In this document: piece after piece, positions 1 to 8,526 of the stretch
How the letters are laid out: each line of letters opens with the position of its first letter
Numbering within the stretch: the first letter of the stretch is position 1
Assembly (NCBI GenBank): GCA_023387655.1
Contig: JAEWHR010000158.1
Coordinates: forward strand, 1-51,729
Reading direction: 5' to 3'
Origin: Bacillota bacterium
GTDB lineage: Bacteria > Bacillota > Clostridia > Lachnospirales > Lachnospiraceae
DNA length: 51,729 bases
Notes under the pieces: generated by a model
Told to the model about the DNA's origin: nothing
Seen by the model: the letters and a program-made list of their open reading frames with translations, nothing else
The model's database searches: none
Translations under genes and position numbers: made by a program

Positions 1-102
1 TCCAAATAACAGTATCATCGTTACTAGCATAATAGTGAATATGATAAACGCAAAAAGTAATGCTAATTTAAAACCTCCACACTTCTTGTTCACTTTATTC
101 AC
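1..102 (-). CDS. Sensor histidine kinase, N-terminal fragment (cut by window edge)
   Basis: Only the first 34 codons are inside the window. Reading leftward from a GTG at 102, they give a short basic N-terminus (VNKVNKKCGG) followed by a strongly hydrophobic stretch (FKLALLFAFIIFTIMLVTMI) that looks like a first transmembrane helix. An AAGGCGGTGA ribosome-binding-like sequence lies just upstream, inside the end of the response regulator gene, and the two genes overlap by 8 bases. A membrane protein translationally coupled downstream of an OmpR-type regulator is most often its sensor kinase. The kinase domain itself lies outside the window, so the identity is inference from position and topology. 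A second in-frame GTG at 93 is an alternative start. Confidence 0.6.
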   Translation of the reverse strand, partial: MNKVNKKCGGFKLALLFAFIIFTIMLVTMILLFG

Positions 103-772
103 AATTTTTCACCGCCTTATATCCAATTCCTCGGATTGCTATAATATCAAATTCGGAGTAACCTTCAAAACGCTTTCTTAATCGATTAATGTGCACATTT
201 ACCGTTGTATCAACGGTTTCAGACTCCATCCCCCATATTTCATCCATCAATTGTATTCTTGTAAATATTCTATCAGGATAAGATAACAGTTTATAGAGCA
301 AATAAAACTCTTTTTGTGGAAGTGTTTGACTTTCTCCATCTTTAGTAACAGTCAGTGCATCATAATCCAATGTTACTTTTCCAATATGAAGCTTGTGTTC
401 ATTCACGATTTTAGCACGTCGAAGTAACGCCTTGATGCGAAGAAGCATTTCATCTTCATTAACAGGCTTCACCATATAATCATCAGTTCCTGCTAAAAAT
501 CCTTTGCATTTATCTTCCGGTAATTGTTTTGCTGTTACCATGAGAATTGGCGTATTATCATTACCGCATCTCAACTGTTTCGTAAATTCATAACCGTCCA
601 TCTTTGGCATCATAACGTCGAGAATTATTAAATCAATATGTTGTTTATCCATTAAATCCAATGCATCAATGCCATTGTCTGCACAAAAAACTTCATATCC
701 AGCATGCATTAGCACTGCTTTCATTAACCTTGCAGTATTTTTGTCATCTTCTACGACCAAAATTTGAAACAT
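95..772 (-). CDS. OmpR/PhoB-family response regulator
   Basis: A 225-residue two-component response regulator. The receiver domain (about residues 1-118) has the acidic pair D9/D10, phospho-acceptor D52 in LILDVMMPKMDG, T80 and K102. A winged-helix DNA-binding domain fills residues 125-222 and ends in the usual RGIGYK motif. An open frame runs 55 codons further upstream, but the ATG at 772 is preceded by AAGGAGGA at the right distance and begins directly with the family's usual opening (MFQILVVEDD), so I use that start. It would be phosphorylated by the kinase encoded immediately downstream. Targets are not shown directly. A promoter element shared between this gene and the operon ending at 3438 suggests autoregulation plus control of that neighbour. 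Confidence 0.93.
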   Translation of the reverse strand: MFQILVVEDDKNTARLMKAVLMHAGYEVFCADNGIDALDLMDKQHIDLIILDVMMPKMDGYEFTKQLRCGNDNTPILMVTAKQLPEDKCKGFLAGTDDYMVKPVNEDEMLLRIKALLRRAKIVNEHKLHIGKVTLDYDALTVTKDGESQTLPQKEFYLLYKLLSYPDRIFTRIQLMDEIWGMESETVDTTVNVHINRLRKRFEGYSEFDIIAIRGIGYKAVKNCE

Positions 773-1004
773 AGAATCGTTCCTCCTTGAGAAAAAAATA
801 TTATCATCTATTGATAATTCATAAATTGGCATTATCGAAACAAAGAAATTTCTGATAATCGTATTATCGATGTATAGAGCACAACTTTTATCCAAGAAAA
901 AAAAGCTCCCGATTAATCCGATGATCTGAGACACCATTTTTCCGGTTTTAGTAGCAGTCTATATATGGCACCCCTTGTTTTAGATAATATTTTATTTTAA
1001 CTCT

Positions 1005-1032
1005 ATTATATCATGGAAGATAAACCTAAAAT
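1005..1032 (-). promoter_or_regulatory. Candidate promoter/activator element of the two-component operon
   Basis: On the minus strand this block reads ATTTTAGGTTTATCTTCC, then ATGA and a perfect TATAAT (1005-1010). The same block recurs at 3624-3651 with 25 of 28 bases identical. No good -35 box is present, which fits an activator-dependent promoter. A transcript from here would have a leader of about 225 nt before the response regulator ATG. Function is inferred from the repetition and the TATAAT. Confidence 0.45.
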
Positions 1033-1149
1033 AAACAATTTTTCATAATATGTAAGATTTAGTTTTTCAGATAATAGACATTAGTACTTCTTTTCTGAAA
1101 TTTACAAAAAATCAAGTAACACTTATGCTTTCAATAGTTATTTTAGCTC

Positions 1150-1192
1150 TAATATAAAATAGGAGCAGCCAAAATTCACTTTTGAACTGCTC
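1150..1192 (-). terminator. Probable terminator of the lipoprotein operon
   Basis: Arms GAGCAG (1163-1168) and CTGCTC (1187-1192) enclose an inner CAAAA/TTTTG pairing. On the minus strand the stem is followed by CTATTTTATATT. It lies about 55 bases past the lipoprotein stop. The U-tract is interrupted, so strength is uncertain. The rest of 938-1245 holds the promoter element at 1005-1032 and otherwise AT-rich sequence without a gene. Confidence 0.5.
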
Positions 1193-1245
1193 TTGATTAA
1201 TATTGTGTTCCGTTTTAATTATCTGTATCTTAGATGAAATATTTT

Positions 1246-2238
1246 TTATTTATTAAGATTGCTGTTATTCCAATTTACCTGTGTCCACTCCTTTACACAG
1301 ATACCATCATCACGACGATAATAGGTTTCTATAGCTTCCTCGCTTCTATCAGTCAAGGAACGAGTAACAAACAAATTGCCGTTATAATCACGTTTATAGG
1401 TCTCAACAATCAGATATACAGTATCCATTTCCATAGTAAGAGATTCTGGTACCTCACCAGGAGTGTACTCATTCTGTAAGACTATATTGCTATCCTGATT
1501 CATTTGTATGATTGTAATTTTCTCTGGTGCGTACATCATAGTTAGCGATATTTTTATTGAGAAGCTCTTTGATTTAGTTTTACCCTTTTCTGTGATTGTT
1601 GTAGTTTCGTCAAGAGTTGTTGAGTAAACAGCCCCTTCTCCTTCCACACCATTCATCATATAACCACTTCCTGCGGTAGCATATACACTGCCATCAGCAC
1701 TCTGGAAAACAGGGTTGATATAAAAGGTATTTTCAGCACGGCCTATTGCCCCGTATATTGTCCCTTCCAGTGTGATACTCTCTTCCTCATCACCGTAAAT
1801 GTAGCTTGAATGCCCGTCGCTGATACCTTCATCTGAACCTGAAGTAATAAAATTTTCCTCATGCTCTGTCGCCGGAACTGTAGCCGCAAAATAAGCGATG
1901 CCATCGACACTATCAAAAACAAACTCTTTGGTGTTCGTTGTATTACCTGTATATTTTTCTGTTAATACTCGGGTTTTGAGTATTGCATACAAACGTCCTT
2001 GGTACTTACTAATGTTACCGTCTAAGATATTCTCACCGCCATCAGCTAACTTGTTTATGTTATCGTTAAGATATCCTTCCATATCGAATAAATCTAGGTA
2101 TTCCTTCGTTACGAAAACACCAATCAGTCTATTCCCGTTATTTGCCAATCCCGCATTCTCTTTTGCAAGTTGACATCCCGTTAGTGCAAACAAACCACAA
2201 AAAGCTAGACACATTGTAATAATTCTTTTAATCCTCAT
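1246..2238 (-). CDS. Secreted lipoprotein of unknown function
   Basis: A 330-residue protein starting MRIKRIITMCLAF with a lipobox LTGC; Cys22 would be lipidated, anchoring it outside the membrane. The remainder is polar and beta-rich in appearance, without a domain I recognise. The ATG at 2238 is chosen because GGAGG lies 7 bases upstream; an earlier in-frame ATG at 2259 has no such site. The start overlaps the stop of the Cro/CI regulator gene by 11 bases, so the two are probably coupled. It is the last gene of a three-gene operon (membrane protein, regulator, lipoprotein). The membrane neighbour suggests an envelope function, but no reaction can be assigned. Confidence 0.8.
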   Translation of the reverse strand: MRIKRIITMCLAFCGLFALTGCQLAKENAGLANNGNRLIGVFVTKEYLDLFDMEGYLNDNINKLADGGENILDGNISKYQGRLYAILKTRVLTEKYTGNTTNTKEFVFDSVDGIAYFAATVPATEHEENFITSGSDEGISDGHSSYIYGDEEESITLEGTIYGAIGRAENTFYINPVFQSADGSVYATAGSGYMMNGVEGEGAVYSTTLDETTTITEKGKTKSKSFSIKISLTMMYAPEKITIIQMNQDSNIVLQNEYTPGEVPESLTMEMDTVYLIVETYKRDYNGNLFVTRSLTDRSEEAIETYYRRDDGICVKEWTQVNWNNSNLNK

Positions 2239-2455
2239 CGCTATCCTCCAGATTTCCATCGAATTTCAATATATCACCCACATCGCATCCAAGATAATAA
2301 CAAATCTTATTTATCGTACTAAAGCGGATACCCTTTGCTTTACCACTACGAAGGATTGATAGGTTTGCCTCTGTGATTCCGACAAGCGCACATAGCTCCT
2401 TAGAAGTCATGCCACGCTCTTTAAGAACCTCCTCCAGATGAACATTAATAGCCAT
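2228..2455 (-). CDS. Small Cro/CI (XRE, YozG-like) DNA-binding regulator
   Basis: A 75-residue protein that is almost entirely a helix-turn-helix: TSKELCALVGITEANLSIL (about residues 17-35), then KGIRFSTINKICYYLGCDVGDIL. This matches the small YozG-like regulators that typically sit next to DUF2975 membrane proteins. The start is preceded by TAAGGAGGGA. It lies 14 bases downstream of the membrane protein gene and overlaps the lipoprotein gene, so all three are probably on one mRNA. It probably autoregulates the operon; the inverted repeat around the operon promoter (3464-3500) is a candidate site. Confidence 0.88.
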   Translation of the reverse strand: MAINVHLEEVLKERGMTSKELCALVGITEANLSILRSGKAKGIRFSTINKICYYLGCDVGDILKFDGNLEDSDED

Positions 2456-2469
2456 ATTGAAATCCCTCC

Positions 2470-3438
2470 TTATATAAACATATCATTGTCATCCTTTAGC
2501 TGCTTGTTGTCTCGAATATACTGCGCTAATAAAAGGGCAGCCAGCACAAAGGCAATGGTCAATAGAGGTATCTGGACAGTTCCATTCACAACCCTAAGTT
2601 CTTTGACATACACGAGTTGCAGCAGGTTAAAAGCAATATTAGAAATGACAGTTATTCTCAGCACAAATCCGCACAGACGCGACAGTGTGGTTGCAGTAGC
2701 AACGGTTGTTTCAGAATATCGGTCAGATGCAAGCTCACCTAACAAGTTCAACCCTGCAAATACTACTAGTACATTTAACACGTTAGGTAGCGCATTCACG
2801 ATGTATTGTAGCACTAAGAATAAATAACTCATTCCAAGAGCTTGCTCCGTACCAGTGTTACCCGCACGAAGAGCATCAAAAGAATTAATAAGATTAGCAA
2901 ATTGCGCTCCAAAAACAAGGTATATAAAGAAGATGTTTAATACATATAGAAGCACTTTAAGATATTTTTGCAACTTATTTGTATCAGCATCAAAAAAGAA
3001 TCGCAGAATCCGTAAAATTATATATCCAAATAAGATAGAATATGTCATTCCGCCAAGTAATGCCTTTTCTAAATCCTGACCTATAGCGCTTCCCATATTC
3101 ATAACAAGTATACCGGGATTAATCATAAAATAGATAACTACAAATAACATAACGCTTAATATTCCAAGCAGTGAATCTTCAAGATTCAATTTACGCCTTT
3201 TTTTTAAAATTAGAAGCGCAAAAATAGGAACTAATGATATAGTAACATACACTGCGATAGACAATACATTACCAATACCTCCAGATAATGATAGCTTTCG
3301 TAGCACATAACCAATTTGCTCAAACGGAAATGCTATAATATCGGTGATAATTCCAGGTATAGATTCACGAACAAGATAAAGCAATAAGCAGAGTAGCGCT
3401 TCACATCCAAGGAATATACAAAATCTTTTATGTTTCAT
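2470..3438 (-). CDS. Multi-pass membrane protein, DUF2975-like at its C-terminus
   Basis: 322 residues with about seven or eight hydrophobic segments (for example CIFLGCEALLCLLLYLV near the start and IPLLTIAFVLAALLLAQYI near the end). The C-terminal tail QYIRDNKQLKDDNDMFI resembles the end of DUF2975 proteins, which are normally about half this length and are followed by a YozG-like regulator, exactly as here. The ATG at 3438 is preferred over the ATG at 3450 because GGAGGGG sits just upstream of it. First gene of the operon. The function of DUF2975 proteins is not established, and the family assignment rests on the tail and the context. Confidence 0.75.
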   Translation of the reverse strand: MKHKRFCIFLGCEALLCLLLYLVRESIPGIITDIIAFPFEQIGYVLRKLSLSGGIGNVLSIAVYVTISLVPIFALLILKKRRKLNLEDSLLGILSVMLFVVIYFMINPGILVMNMGSAIGQDLEKALLGGMTYSILFGYIILRILRFFFDADTNKLQKYLKVLLYVLNIFFIYLVFGAQFANLINSFDALRAGNTGTEQALGMSYLFLVLQYIVNALPNVLNVLVVFAGLNLLGELASDRYSETTVATATTLSRLCGFVLRITVISNIAFNLLQLVYVKELRVVNGTVQIPLLTIAFVLAALLLAQYIRDNKQLKDDNDMFI

Positions 3439-3463
3439 TTTCCCCTCCATAATTATTGTTAAT

Positions 3464-3508
3464 CGATAATTTTTGTTTTATTTTAACAGTCAAATTATCG
3501 TTTGTCAA
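3464..3508 (-). promoter_or_regulatory. Sigma-A promoter with flanking inverted repeat
   Basis: Minus-strand TTGACA (3503-3508), 17-base spacer, TAAAAT (3480-3485). An inverted repeat CGATAATTT (3464-3472) / AAATTATCG (3492-3500) brackets the -10 box and could be the operator of the Cro/CI protein. It drives the membrane protein-regulator-lipoprotein operon. Confidence 0.6.
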
Positions 3509-3623
3509 TAATTTTACCAATTATTTTCAGCGAATGCTTAAATACATACCTGTAAAAATTAATTTTTATGGCGTAAAATATAACCTAGTTTCAAAAGTTG
3601 AATAAAAAATAGATATAAGTTAT

Positions 3624-3651
3624 ATTATAGGATGGAAGAAAAACCTAAAAT
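3624..3651 (-). promoter_or_regulatory. Second copy of the two-component promoter element
   Basis: It matches 1005-1032 in 25 of 28 bases, with TATAAT at 3624-3629 on the minus strand. It could be a second upstream promoter for the 3438-1246 operon, or an operator shared with the divergent ABC exporter. The remainder of 3509-3753 has a TATAAT at 3699-3704 on the plus strand, a possible -10 for the exporter, and no gene. Confidence 0.42.
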
Positions 3652-3753
3652 GTGCAGAATAGCATCCTATAGTTTATTTTCAGTTTTTCTTTCTAATCTA
3701 TAATACCTCAGTAATGGCTTCTCCATAATAAACAGAAAGGTAGACAATACATT

Positions 3754-6393
3754 ATGCTACAGATTAAGAACATATCAAAAAAATACGCTACGAAGTATCT
3801 GGTACAGTCTGCACTTGATGATGTCAGTTTAACACTTCGAGACAATGAATTTGTTGCAATCCTAGGCCCAAGTGGTTCTGGTAAAACAACATTATTAAAT
3901 ATCATTGGTGGTTTAGATCGTTATGATAGTGGCGATTTAATCATTAATGGTATCTCAACAAAAAAATATAAGGACCGTGATTGGGATTCCTATAGAAATC
4001 ATACCATTGGTTTTGTTTTTCAAAGTTACAACTTAATCCCTCATCAGTCCATCTTATCCAATGTAGAATTAGCTCTCACTATTTCAGGCATTTCTAAAAA
4101 GGAAAGAAAAAGATTATCAAAGGAAGCTCTCGAAAAAGTAGGTCTTGGCAACCAAATACACAAGAAACCGAATCAACTTTCAGGAGGACAGATGCAGCGT
4201 GTGGCAATAGCCAGAGCACTTGTTAATAATCCTGATATTCTTCTAGCTGACGAACCTACAGGAGCACTGGATACCGAAACAAGTATCCTTGTTATGGATT
4301 TATTAAAAGAAATTGCCAAGGACAGACTGGTAATCATGGTTACTCATAATCCTGAATTAGCGGGAAAATATGCCACGCGTATAGTGAAACTTCGTGACGG
4401 AAAGATAATAGATGATTCCGATCCTTATCAAGAGAATCAGGAAGAAATAACAAAGGCAGAGCATAAAACAATGGGAAAAACATCCATGTCTTTCCTAACA
4501 GCACTAACTCTGAGCTTAAACAACCTGAAAACAAAAAAAGCAAGAACAATTCTTACTTCCTTTGCAGGAAGTATTGGAATTATTGGTATTGCTCTCATCT
4601 TAGCTCTCTCAAGCGGTATCAATGCTTATATCGAAACAGTACAAAAAGATACTCTATCAACTTATCCCATAAGTATAGAGAGAGAAAGCCTCGATATGAC
4701 ATCGATGATGGCTACAATGATGGAACAAAATACTTCAGATGGTGTGGAACATGACTTGGATAAAATATATTCCAATAATATTGTAACCGGTATGTTTTCC
4801 ACTTTAAGTGAAGAAACCAAAGCAAATGATTTAGGAACATTTAAAAAATATATTGAAAGTGGAGATTCCAAACTACTTGATTATGTATCCACTATCCAAT
4901 ACGGTTATGATTTGGATTTACAAATCTATAGTTCCGATACATCAAAGGGTGTCACACAATTAAATCCAAGTGAATTGTTAAACAGATCTGGGATGGGTGG
5001 TATGAACGGTATGAGTACCCCTGGAATGGGTATGATGTCCACCAGTATTTTTTCAGAAATGTTAGGAAATAAAGAACTATTGGAAGCCCAATATGATGTT
5101 CTTGCAGGACGTTTCCCAGAGGAAGGTGCTTATAACGAGGTCGTGCTGGTCGTTGATAAAAATAATGAAGTTAGTGACTTAGCTCTTTACTCTATGGATC
5201 TAATGGATCAGGAGGAATATAAAAACATTCAAAAAGCATTAGCAAAAGGAGAAGATGTCAAAGAACCTGACCAAGCTTCTTTTACTTACGATGAAATATT
5301 GAATACTTCCTTTAAATTAGTTCTCAATACAGATTACTATGTATATAACGAAGACACAGGCATTTGGGAGGATAAGCGCGAAGATCAATCATTTATGACT
5401 AAATTAGTAGATGATTCACTAGAATTAAAATTTGTTGGTATCCTCAAGCCAAATCCAGAAGCAAGTGCTTCCTCCATTCAAGGTGCAGTTGGATACACCT
5501 CCTCTTTAACAGAATATATCATTAAGAATATTAATGACAGTGAGATTGCAAAAGCTCAGCTAGCAGATAGCGAAACTAATGTTTTTACTAACATGCCTTT
5601 TGACATTGACGGATATATGGACAGCATGACAATGGAAGAAATTAATGATTTTGTGAAAACATTATCTGTAGAAGAACAACAACAATTCCAACAACTAAGC
5701 ACTACTATGTCGGAAGAAGAAATTATTGCTACTTTCGGAGAGCAAATACGTTTAGCAGCCGGCAAAGAAGCTTCTTACGATAACAACATTGCACAGTTAG
5801 GAATTGTAAATCTTGATCAGCCTTCTACTATTAACCTATACCCTATTAACTTTGAGGCTAAAGATGCCATCGCTGAAATTATCGAAGATTACAATACAGC
5901 ACAAAAAGATGCCGGTCATGAAGAAATGACCATAAATTATACCGATCTTGTTGGACTCATGATGTCTTCTATTACAACTATTATCGATATGATTAGTTAT
6001 GTATTAATCGGATTTGTAGCGATTTCTCTTGTTGTATCTTCTATCATGATTGGAATTATTACTTATATTTCAGTTCTGGAAAGAACAAAAGAAATTGGTA
6101 TTCTACGTAGTATTGGTGCTTCGAAACGTAATATTTCAAGTATCTTCAATGCGGAAACTTTAATCATTGGATTTACCTCTGGTATGCTAGGTATTGGTAT
6201 TTCTCTCTTACTACTAATACCGATTAACGCTATTATCGCTGCATTATCTGGTATCTCTACCATAGCAGTATTACCATGGGGCTATGCTATTGTACTTGTA
6301 ATTATAAGTATGATATTAACTTTAATTGCAGGTTTGATTCCTTCGAAGAAAGCCGCGAAGAAAGATCCTGTCACAGCACTTAGATCAGAGTAA
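3754..6393 (+). CDS. ABC exporter with fused ATPase and MacB/FtsX-type permease
   Basis: 879 residues on one chain. The ATPase (1-225) has Walker A GPSGSGKTT (38-46), Q-loop VFQS, signature LSGGQ (142-146), Walker B ILLADEPTGALD and switch His198, of the LolD/MacB type. After a linker comes one membrane helix (about 265-290), a large extracytoplasmic domain rich in Met and Glu/Asp (about 290-740), then three C-terminal helices ending IAGLIPSKKAAKKDPVTALRSE, the FtsX permease signature. Such proteins act as mechanotransmitters or peptide/antibiotic exporters, probably as dimers. The ribosome binding site is an imperfect AAAGG 14 bases before the ATG. Adjacent two-component genes suggest envelope-stress control, but the substrate is unknown. 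Confidence 0.9.
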   Translation: MLQIKNISKKYATKYLVQSALDDVSLTLRDNEFVAILGPSGSGKTTLLNIIGGLDRYDSGDLIINGISTKKYKDRDWDSYRNHTIGFVFQSYNLIPHQSILSNVELALTISGISKKERKRLSKEALEKVGLGNQIHKKPNQLSGGQMQRVAIARALVNNPDILLADEPTGALDTETSILVMDLLKEIAKDRLVIMVTHNPELAGKYATRIVKLRDGKIIDDSDPYQENQEEITKAEHKTMGKTSMSFLTALTLSLNNLKTKKARTILTSFAGSIGIIGIALILALSSGINAYIETVQKDTLSTYPISIERESLDMTSMMATMMEQNTSDGVEHDLDKIYSNNIVTGMFSTLSEETKANDLGTFKKYIESGDSKLLDYVSTIQYGYDLDLQIYSSDTSKGVTQLNPSELLNRSGMGGMNGMSTPGMGMMSTSIFSEMLGNKELLEAQYDVLAGRFPEEGAYNEVVLVVDKNNEVSDLALYSMDLMDQEEYKNIQKALAKGEDVKEPDQASFTYDEILNTSFKLVLNTDYYVYNEDTGIWEDKREDQSFMTKLVDDSLELKFVGILKPNPEASASSIQGAVGYTSSLTEYIIKNINDSEIAKAQLADSETNVFTNMPFDIDGYMDSMTMEEINDFVKTLSVEEQQQFQQLSTTMSEEEIIATFGEQIRLAAGKEASYDNNIAQLGIVNLDQPSTINLYPINFEAKDAIAEIIEDYNTAQKDAGHEEMTINYTDLVGLMMSSITTIIDMISYVLIGFVAISLVVSSIMIGIITYISVLERTKEIGILRSIGASKRNISSIFNAETLIIGFTSGMLGIGISLLLLIPINAIIAALSGISTIAVLPWGYAIVLVIISMILTLIAGLIPSKKAAKKDPVTALRSE

Positions 6394-6428
6394 AGATAAA
6401 AGTAACATGATAAGTTAGTGATAACCTT

Positions 6429-6502
6429 AAAGTGGGTACAAACAGAAAACAAATAACGGAATCTCGCATCCCGAAATAGTTTTCGATTGTACCCACTTTT
6501 TT
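6429..6502 (+). terminator. Terminator of the ABC exporter gene
   Basis: Perfect 12-bp stem AAAGTGGGTACA (6429-6440) / TGTACCCACTTT (6488-6499) followed by a T-run. The 47-base loop contains a smaller CGAAA/TTTCG hairpin. Confidence 0.8.
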
Positions 6503-6534
6503 AATATTCTTTACTAAAATCTATTTAATTCTTT

Positions 6535-6640
6535 TCTAAATTAAATTCAAATTCTTTTTTAAATCTTTTCTAATTCTTTTCTAAATTCTGTTCTAAGTCT
6601 TCTAATAAATTCTGTTCTAAGTCTTCTAATAAATTAAAAT
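6535..6640. repeat. Low-complexity TTCTTTTCTAA repeats with a 24-bp tandem duplication
   Basis: T/C-rich degenerate repeats (variants of AATTCTTTTCTAA) end in two perfect tandem copies of a 24-base unit at 6582-6605 and 6606-6629. It lies just beyond the 3' end of the VOC gene and is not coding. Confidence 0.75.
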
Positions 6641-6651
6641 CTTTAATTAGA

Positions 6652-7032
6652 TTACTTATCTTCTCTAACTAAAAACATATTGTCGTCCATATCAAAAAAG
6701 TGAAACATACTACCATACGGCATTGTTAGGATTTCGCTAACCTTCACATCTTTCTCTACTAATTCCTGATACGTCTTTTGTATGTTATTCGTACTTAATA
6801 GGACTGATGGATGACCAACATTAGTTTCTGGGTTTTGCTTCATCATTAATTCTTTTTCATATAGTACGAAGGTAGTAAATGATTCATTTGCTGGCCCGAC
6901 TTCTAACCACTTCATTCCTGGTCCCATTGGTTGTTCTAAGCGTACTACAAAATTCAACTTTTCTGTCCAGAATTTTTTTGCTTCTTCTTGATTATTTACA
7001 TATAACGTTATCTTACCAATATTCTGTATCAT
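6652..7032 (-). CDS. VOC-superfamily (glyoxalase/bleomycin resistance-like) protein
   Basis: A single-gene 126-residue protein with the repeated beta-alpha-beta architecture of the vicinal oxygen chelate fold: IGKITLYVNNQEEAKKFWTE opens the first module and PSVLLSTNNIQKTYQELVE the second. It ends in GSMFHFFDMDDNMFLV, the usual metal-site strand. TGGAGG precedes the ATG. Members include glyoxalases, dioxygenases and drug-binding proteins, and nothing here separates them. A 9-bp inverted repeat (TTTGTAAGC 7053-7061 / GCTTACAAA 7118-7126) lies upstream and may be regulatory. Confidence 0.85.
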   Translation of the reverse strand: MIQNIGKITLYVNNQEEAKKFWTEKLNFVVRLEQPMGPGMKWLEVGPANESFTTFVLYEKELMMKQNPETNVGHPSVLLSTNNIQKTYQELVEKDVKVSEILTMPYGSMFHFFDMDDNMFLVREDK

Positions 7033-7205
7033 TTATTAACCTCCAATAACTGTTTGTAAGCAAACTTGTTGAAACGAGAAAATAATCTCAATTACAATGT
7101 TGATATTTATCTGTTCAGCTTACAAATGTCTCTTATAGCATTAACTTGCTCAAAATTCTCTTTTTTATGAATGATAATTTTCTTTATCTTAAGTTATTTT
7201 ATACA

Positions 7206-8402
7206 TTATTCACTCTTATTCTTAACCCGATCTATTACATTTCTCATATCGTCTTTTCTCATAGCTCCTTGAAGATAACCTTCGATACCACCTTCTGGAT
7301 TAATAATAAATGTTGTAGGATATACGGAAATATTATAATAATATGATAACTCCGAGGATTCATCAAATACCACTGGGAAAGTATAATTTTTTTCTTCTAA
7401 AAAAGTTACGATTCCTTCTTTCGACTTTTCTCTCCCTTCATCCGGAAAAGCGACACCTAAAACAATTACATCCTCTTGATTGCTACCATATTCCTTGTAG
7501 ATTTCTTCAATATGAGGCATTTCTCTCTTGCAAGGCGGACACCAAGTTGCCCAGAAGTTTAAAAATACTGTTTTCCCTTTATAGTCACTTAATCTATGAG
7601 TATTTCCAAATTGATCAATCAACGTAAAATCTGGAGCAAGAATAATCTTTGATTCTCCATCCACACCTTGAGCATAAGTAGGTCTTATAAACTTAGGTGT
7701 CGTAATTCCATTCACTAAAACAAGAAATCCCATAAACAGTATGATGTATCCACCAATTTTTTTTAACTTATCTGATTTTAATTTTACCTTATCAAGTAGC
7801 TTAAGCATTTGCTCTGAGAATGCTGCTACTACAAGAAATGGTAGAATAAACCCTAACGTATAGATACCGATTAGAAGGTTTCCAGACCATACACTATATT
7901 TAGTTGATGCTAATACAAGCACAGAAGCTAGCATTGGTCCGATACAGGGTGTCCATCCAAAACTAAACGTGAGACCTAATAGAAAAGCAATGATAGGATT
8001 CATCTGTTTAGTTTTCAGATGTATCCGCTTCTCTTTCTGCAAAAAAGGAATTTTAATATCTCCTATATAAAAAAGTCCCATAAAAAAGATAAAGATACCA
8101 CCACCAATTAAGAAATATCGTTTATATTCTGCTAAAAAACTTCGAAATATCCCTATTCCTGTACCCAATATAAAAAATGTAGTTGAAATACCAAGTACAA
8201 ATAAGAGTGTATTCGTCATTAGAATATATTTTTCTTTCTTATTTTTCGTAACATCAGGAATATTATACTCCTGATTACTATACTTATCATTCCGACTATT
8301 TGATAATATTGCTAAATATATCGGTAAAATAGGTATAACACATGGTGATAAAAAGGATAATAACCCCTCCAAGAATACAATGATAAAATTAATATGTTCC
8401 AC
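7206..8402 (-). CDS. CcdA-thioredoxin (TlpA/ResA-like) fusion, thiol-disulfide redox protein
   Basis: 398 residues. The N-terminal 235 residues are a CcdA/DsbD-type membrane domain with its two redox cysteines (Cys21 in LSPCVIPILP, Cys153 in GWTPCIGP). The C-terminal part (about 255-398) is a TlpA-like thioredoxin domain with CPPC at 288-291 and a cis-proline strand YPTTF. The membrane part would carry electrons from cytoplasmic thioredoxin to the extracytoplasmic thioredoxin, which reduces cell-surface or cytochrome-maturation targets. In many bacteria these are separate genes; the fusion makes a self-contained relay. The start is a GTG with AAGGAGGT upstream. Monocistronic in appearance. 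Confidence 0.92.
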   Translation of the reverse strand: MEHINFIIVFLEGLLSFLSPCVIPILPIYLAILSNSRNDKYSNQEYNIPDVTKNKKEKYILMTNTLLFVLGISTTFFILGTGIGIFRSFLAEYKRYFLIGGGIFIFFMGLFYIGDIKIPFLQKEKRIHLKTKQMNPIIAFLLGLTFSFGWTPCIGPMLASVLVLASTKYSVWSGNLLIGIYTLGFILPFLVVAAFSEQMLKLLDKVKLKSDKLKKIGGYIILFMGFLVLVNGITTPKFIRPTYAQGVDGESKIILAPDFTLIDQFGNTHRLSDYKGKTVFLNFWATWCPPCKREMPHIEEIYKEYGSNQEDVIVLGVAFPDEGREKSKEGIVTFLEEKNYTFPVVFDESSELSYYYNISVYPTTFIINPEGGIEGYLQGAMRKDDMRNVIDRVKNKSE

Positions 8403-8526
8403 AATACCTCCTTAAAAGCTTTCTCATATGTATATTTAGTAATAGTTTATCAAACCATTGGAGTTCAGGCAATAGGGCACTTTTTAATAAGCTTTGAGTT
8501 TACAATGTAAAAATACATGAAATTCA

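Noticed and set aside
95..937. Longer response regulator starting at 937
   Set aside because: The added 55 residues are unlike a receiver domain, while the ATG at 772 has AAGGAGGA and the normal family start.
880..940. T8 run at the 5' side of the response regulator as an attenuator
   Set aside because: Only a 4-bp stem can be drawn before the T-run, so no convincing terminator forms.
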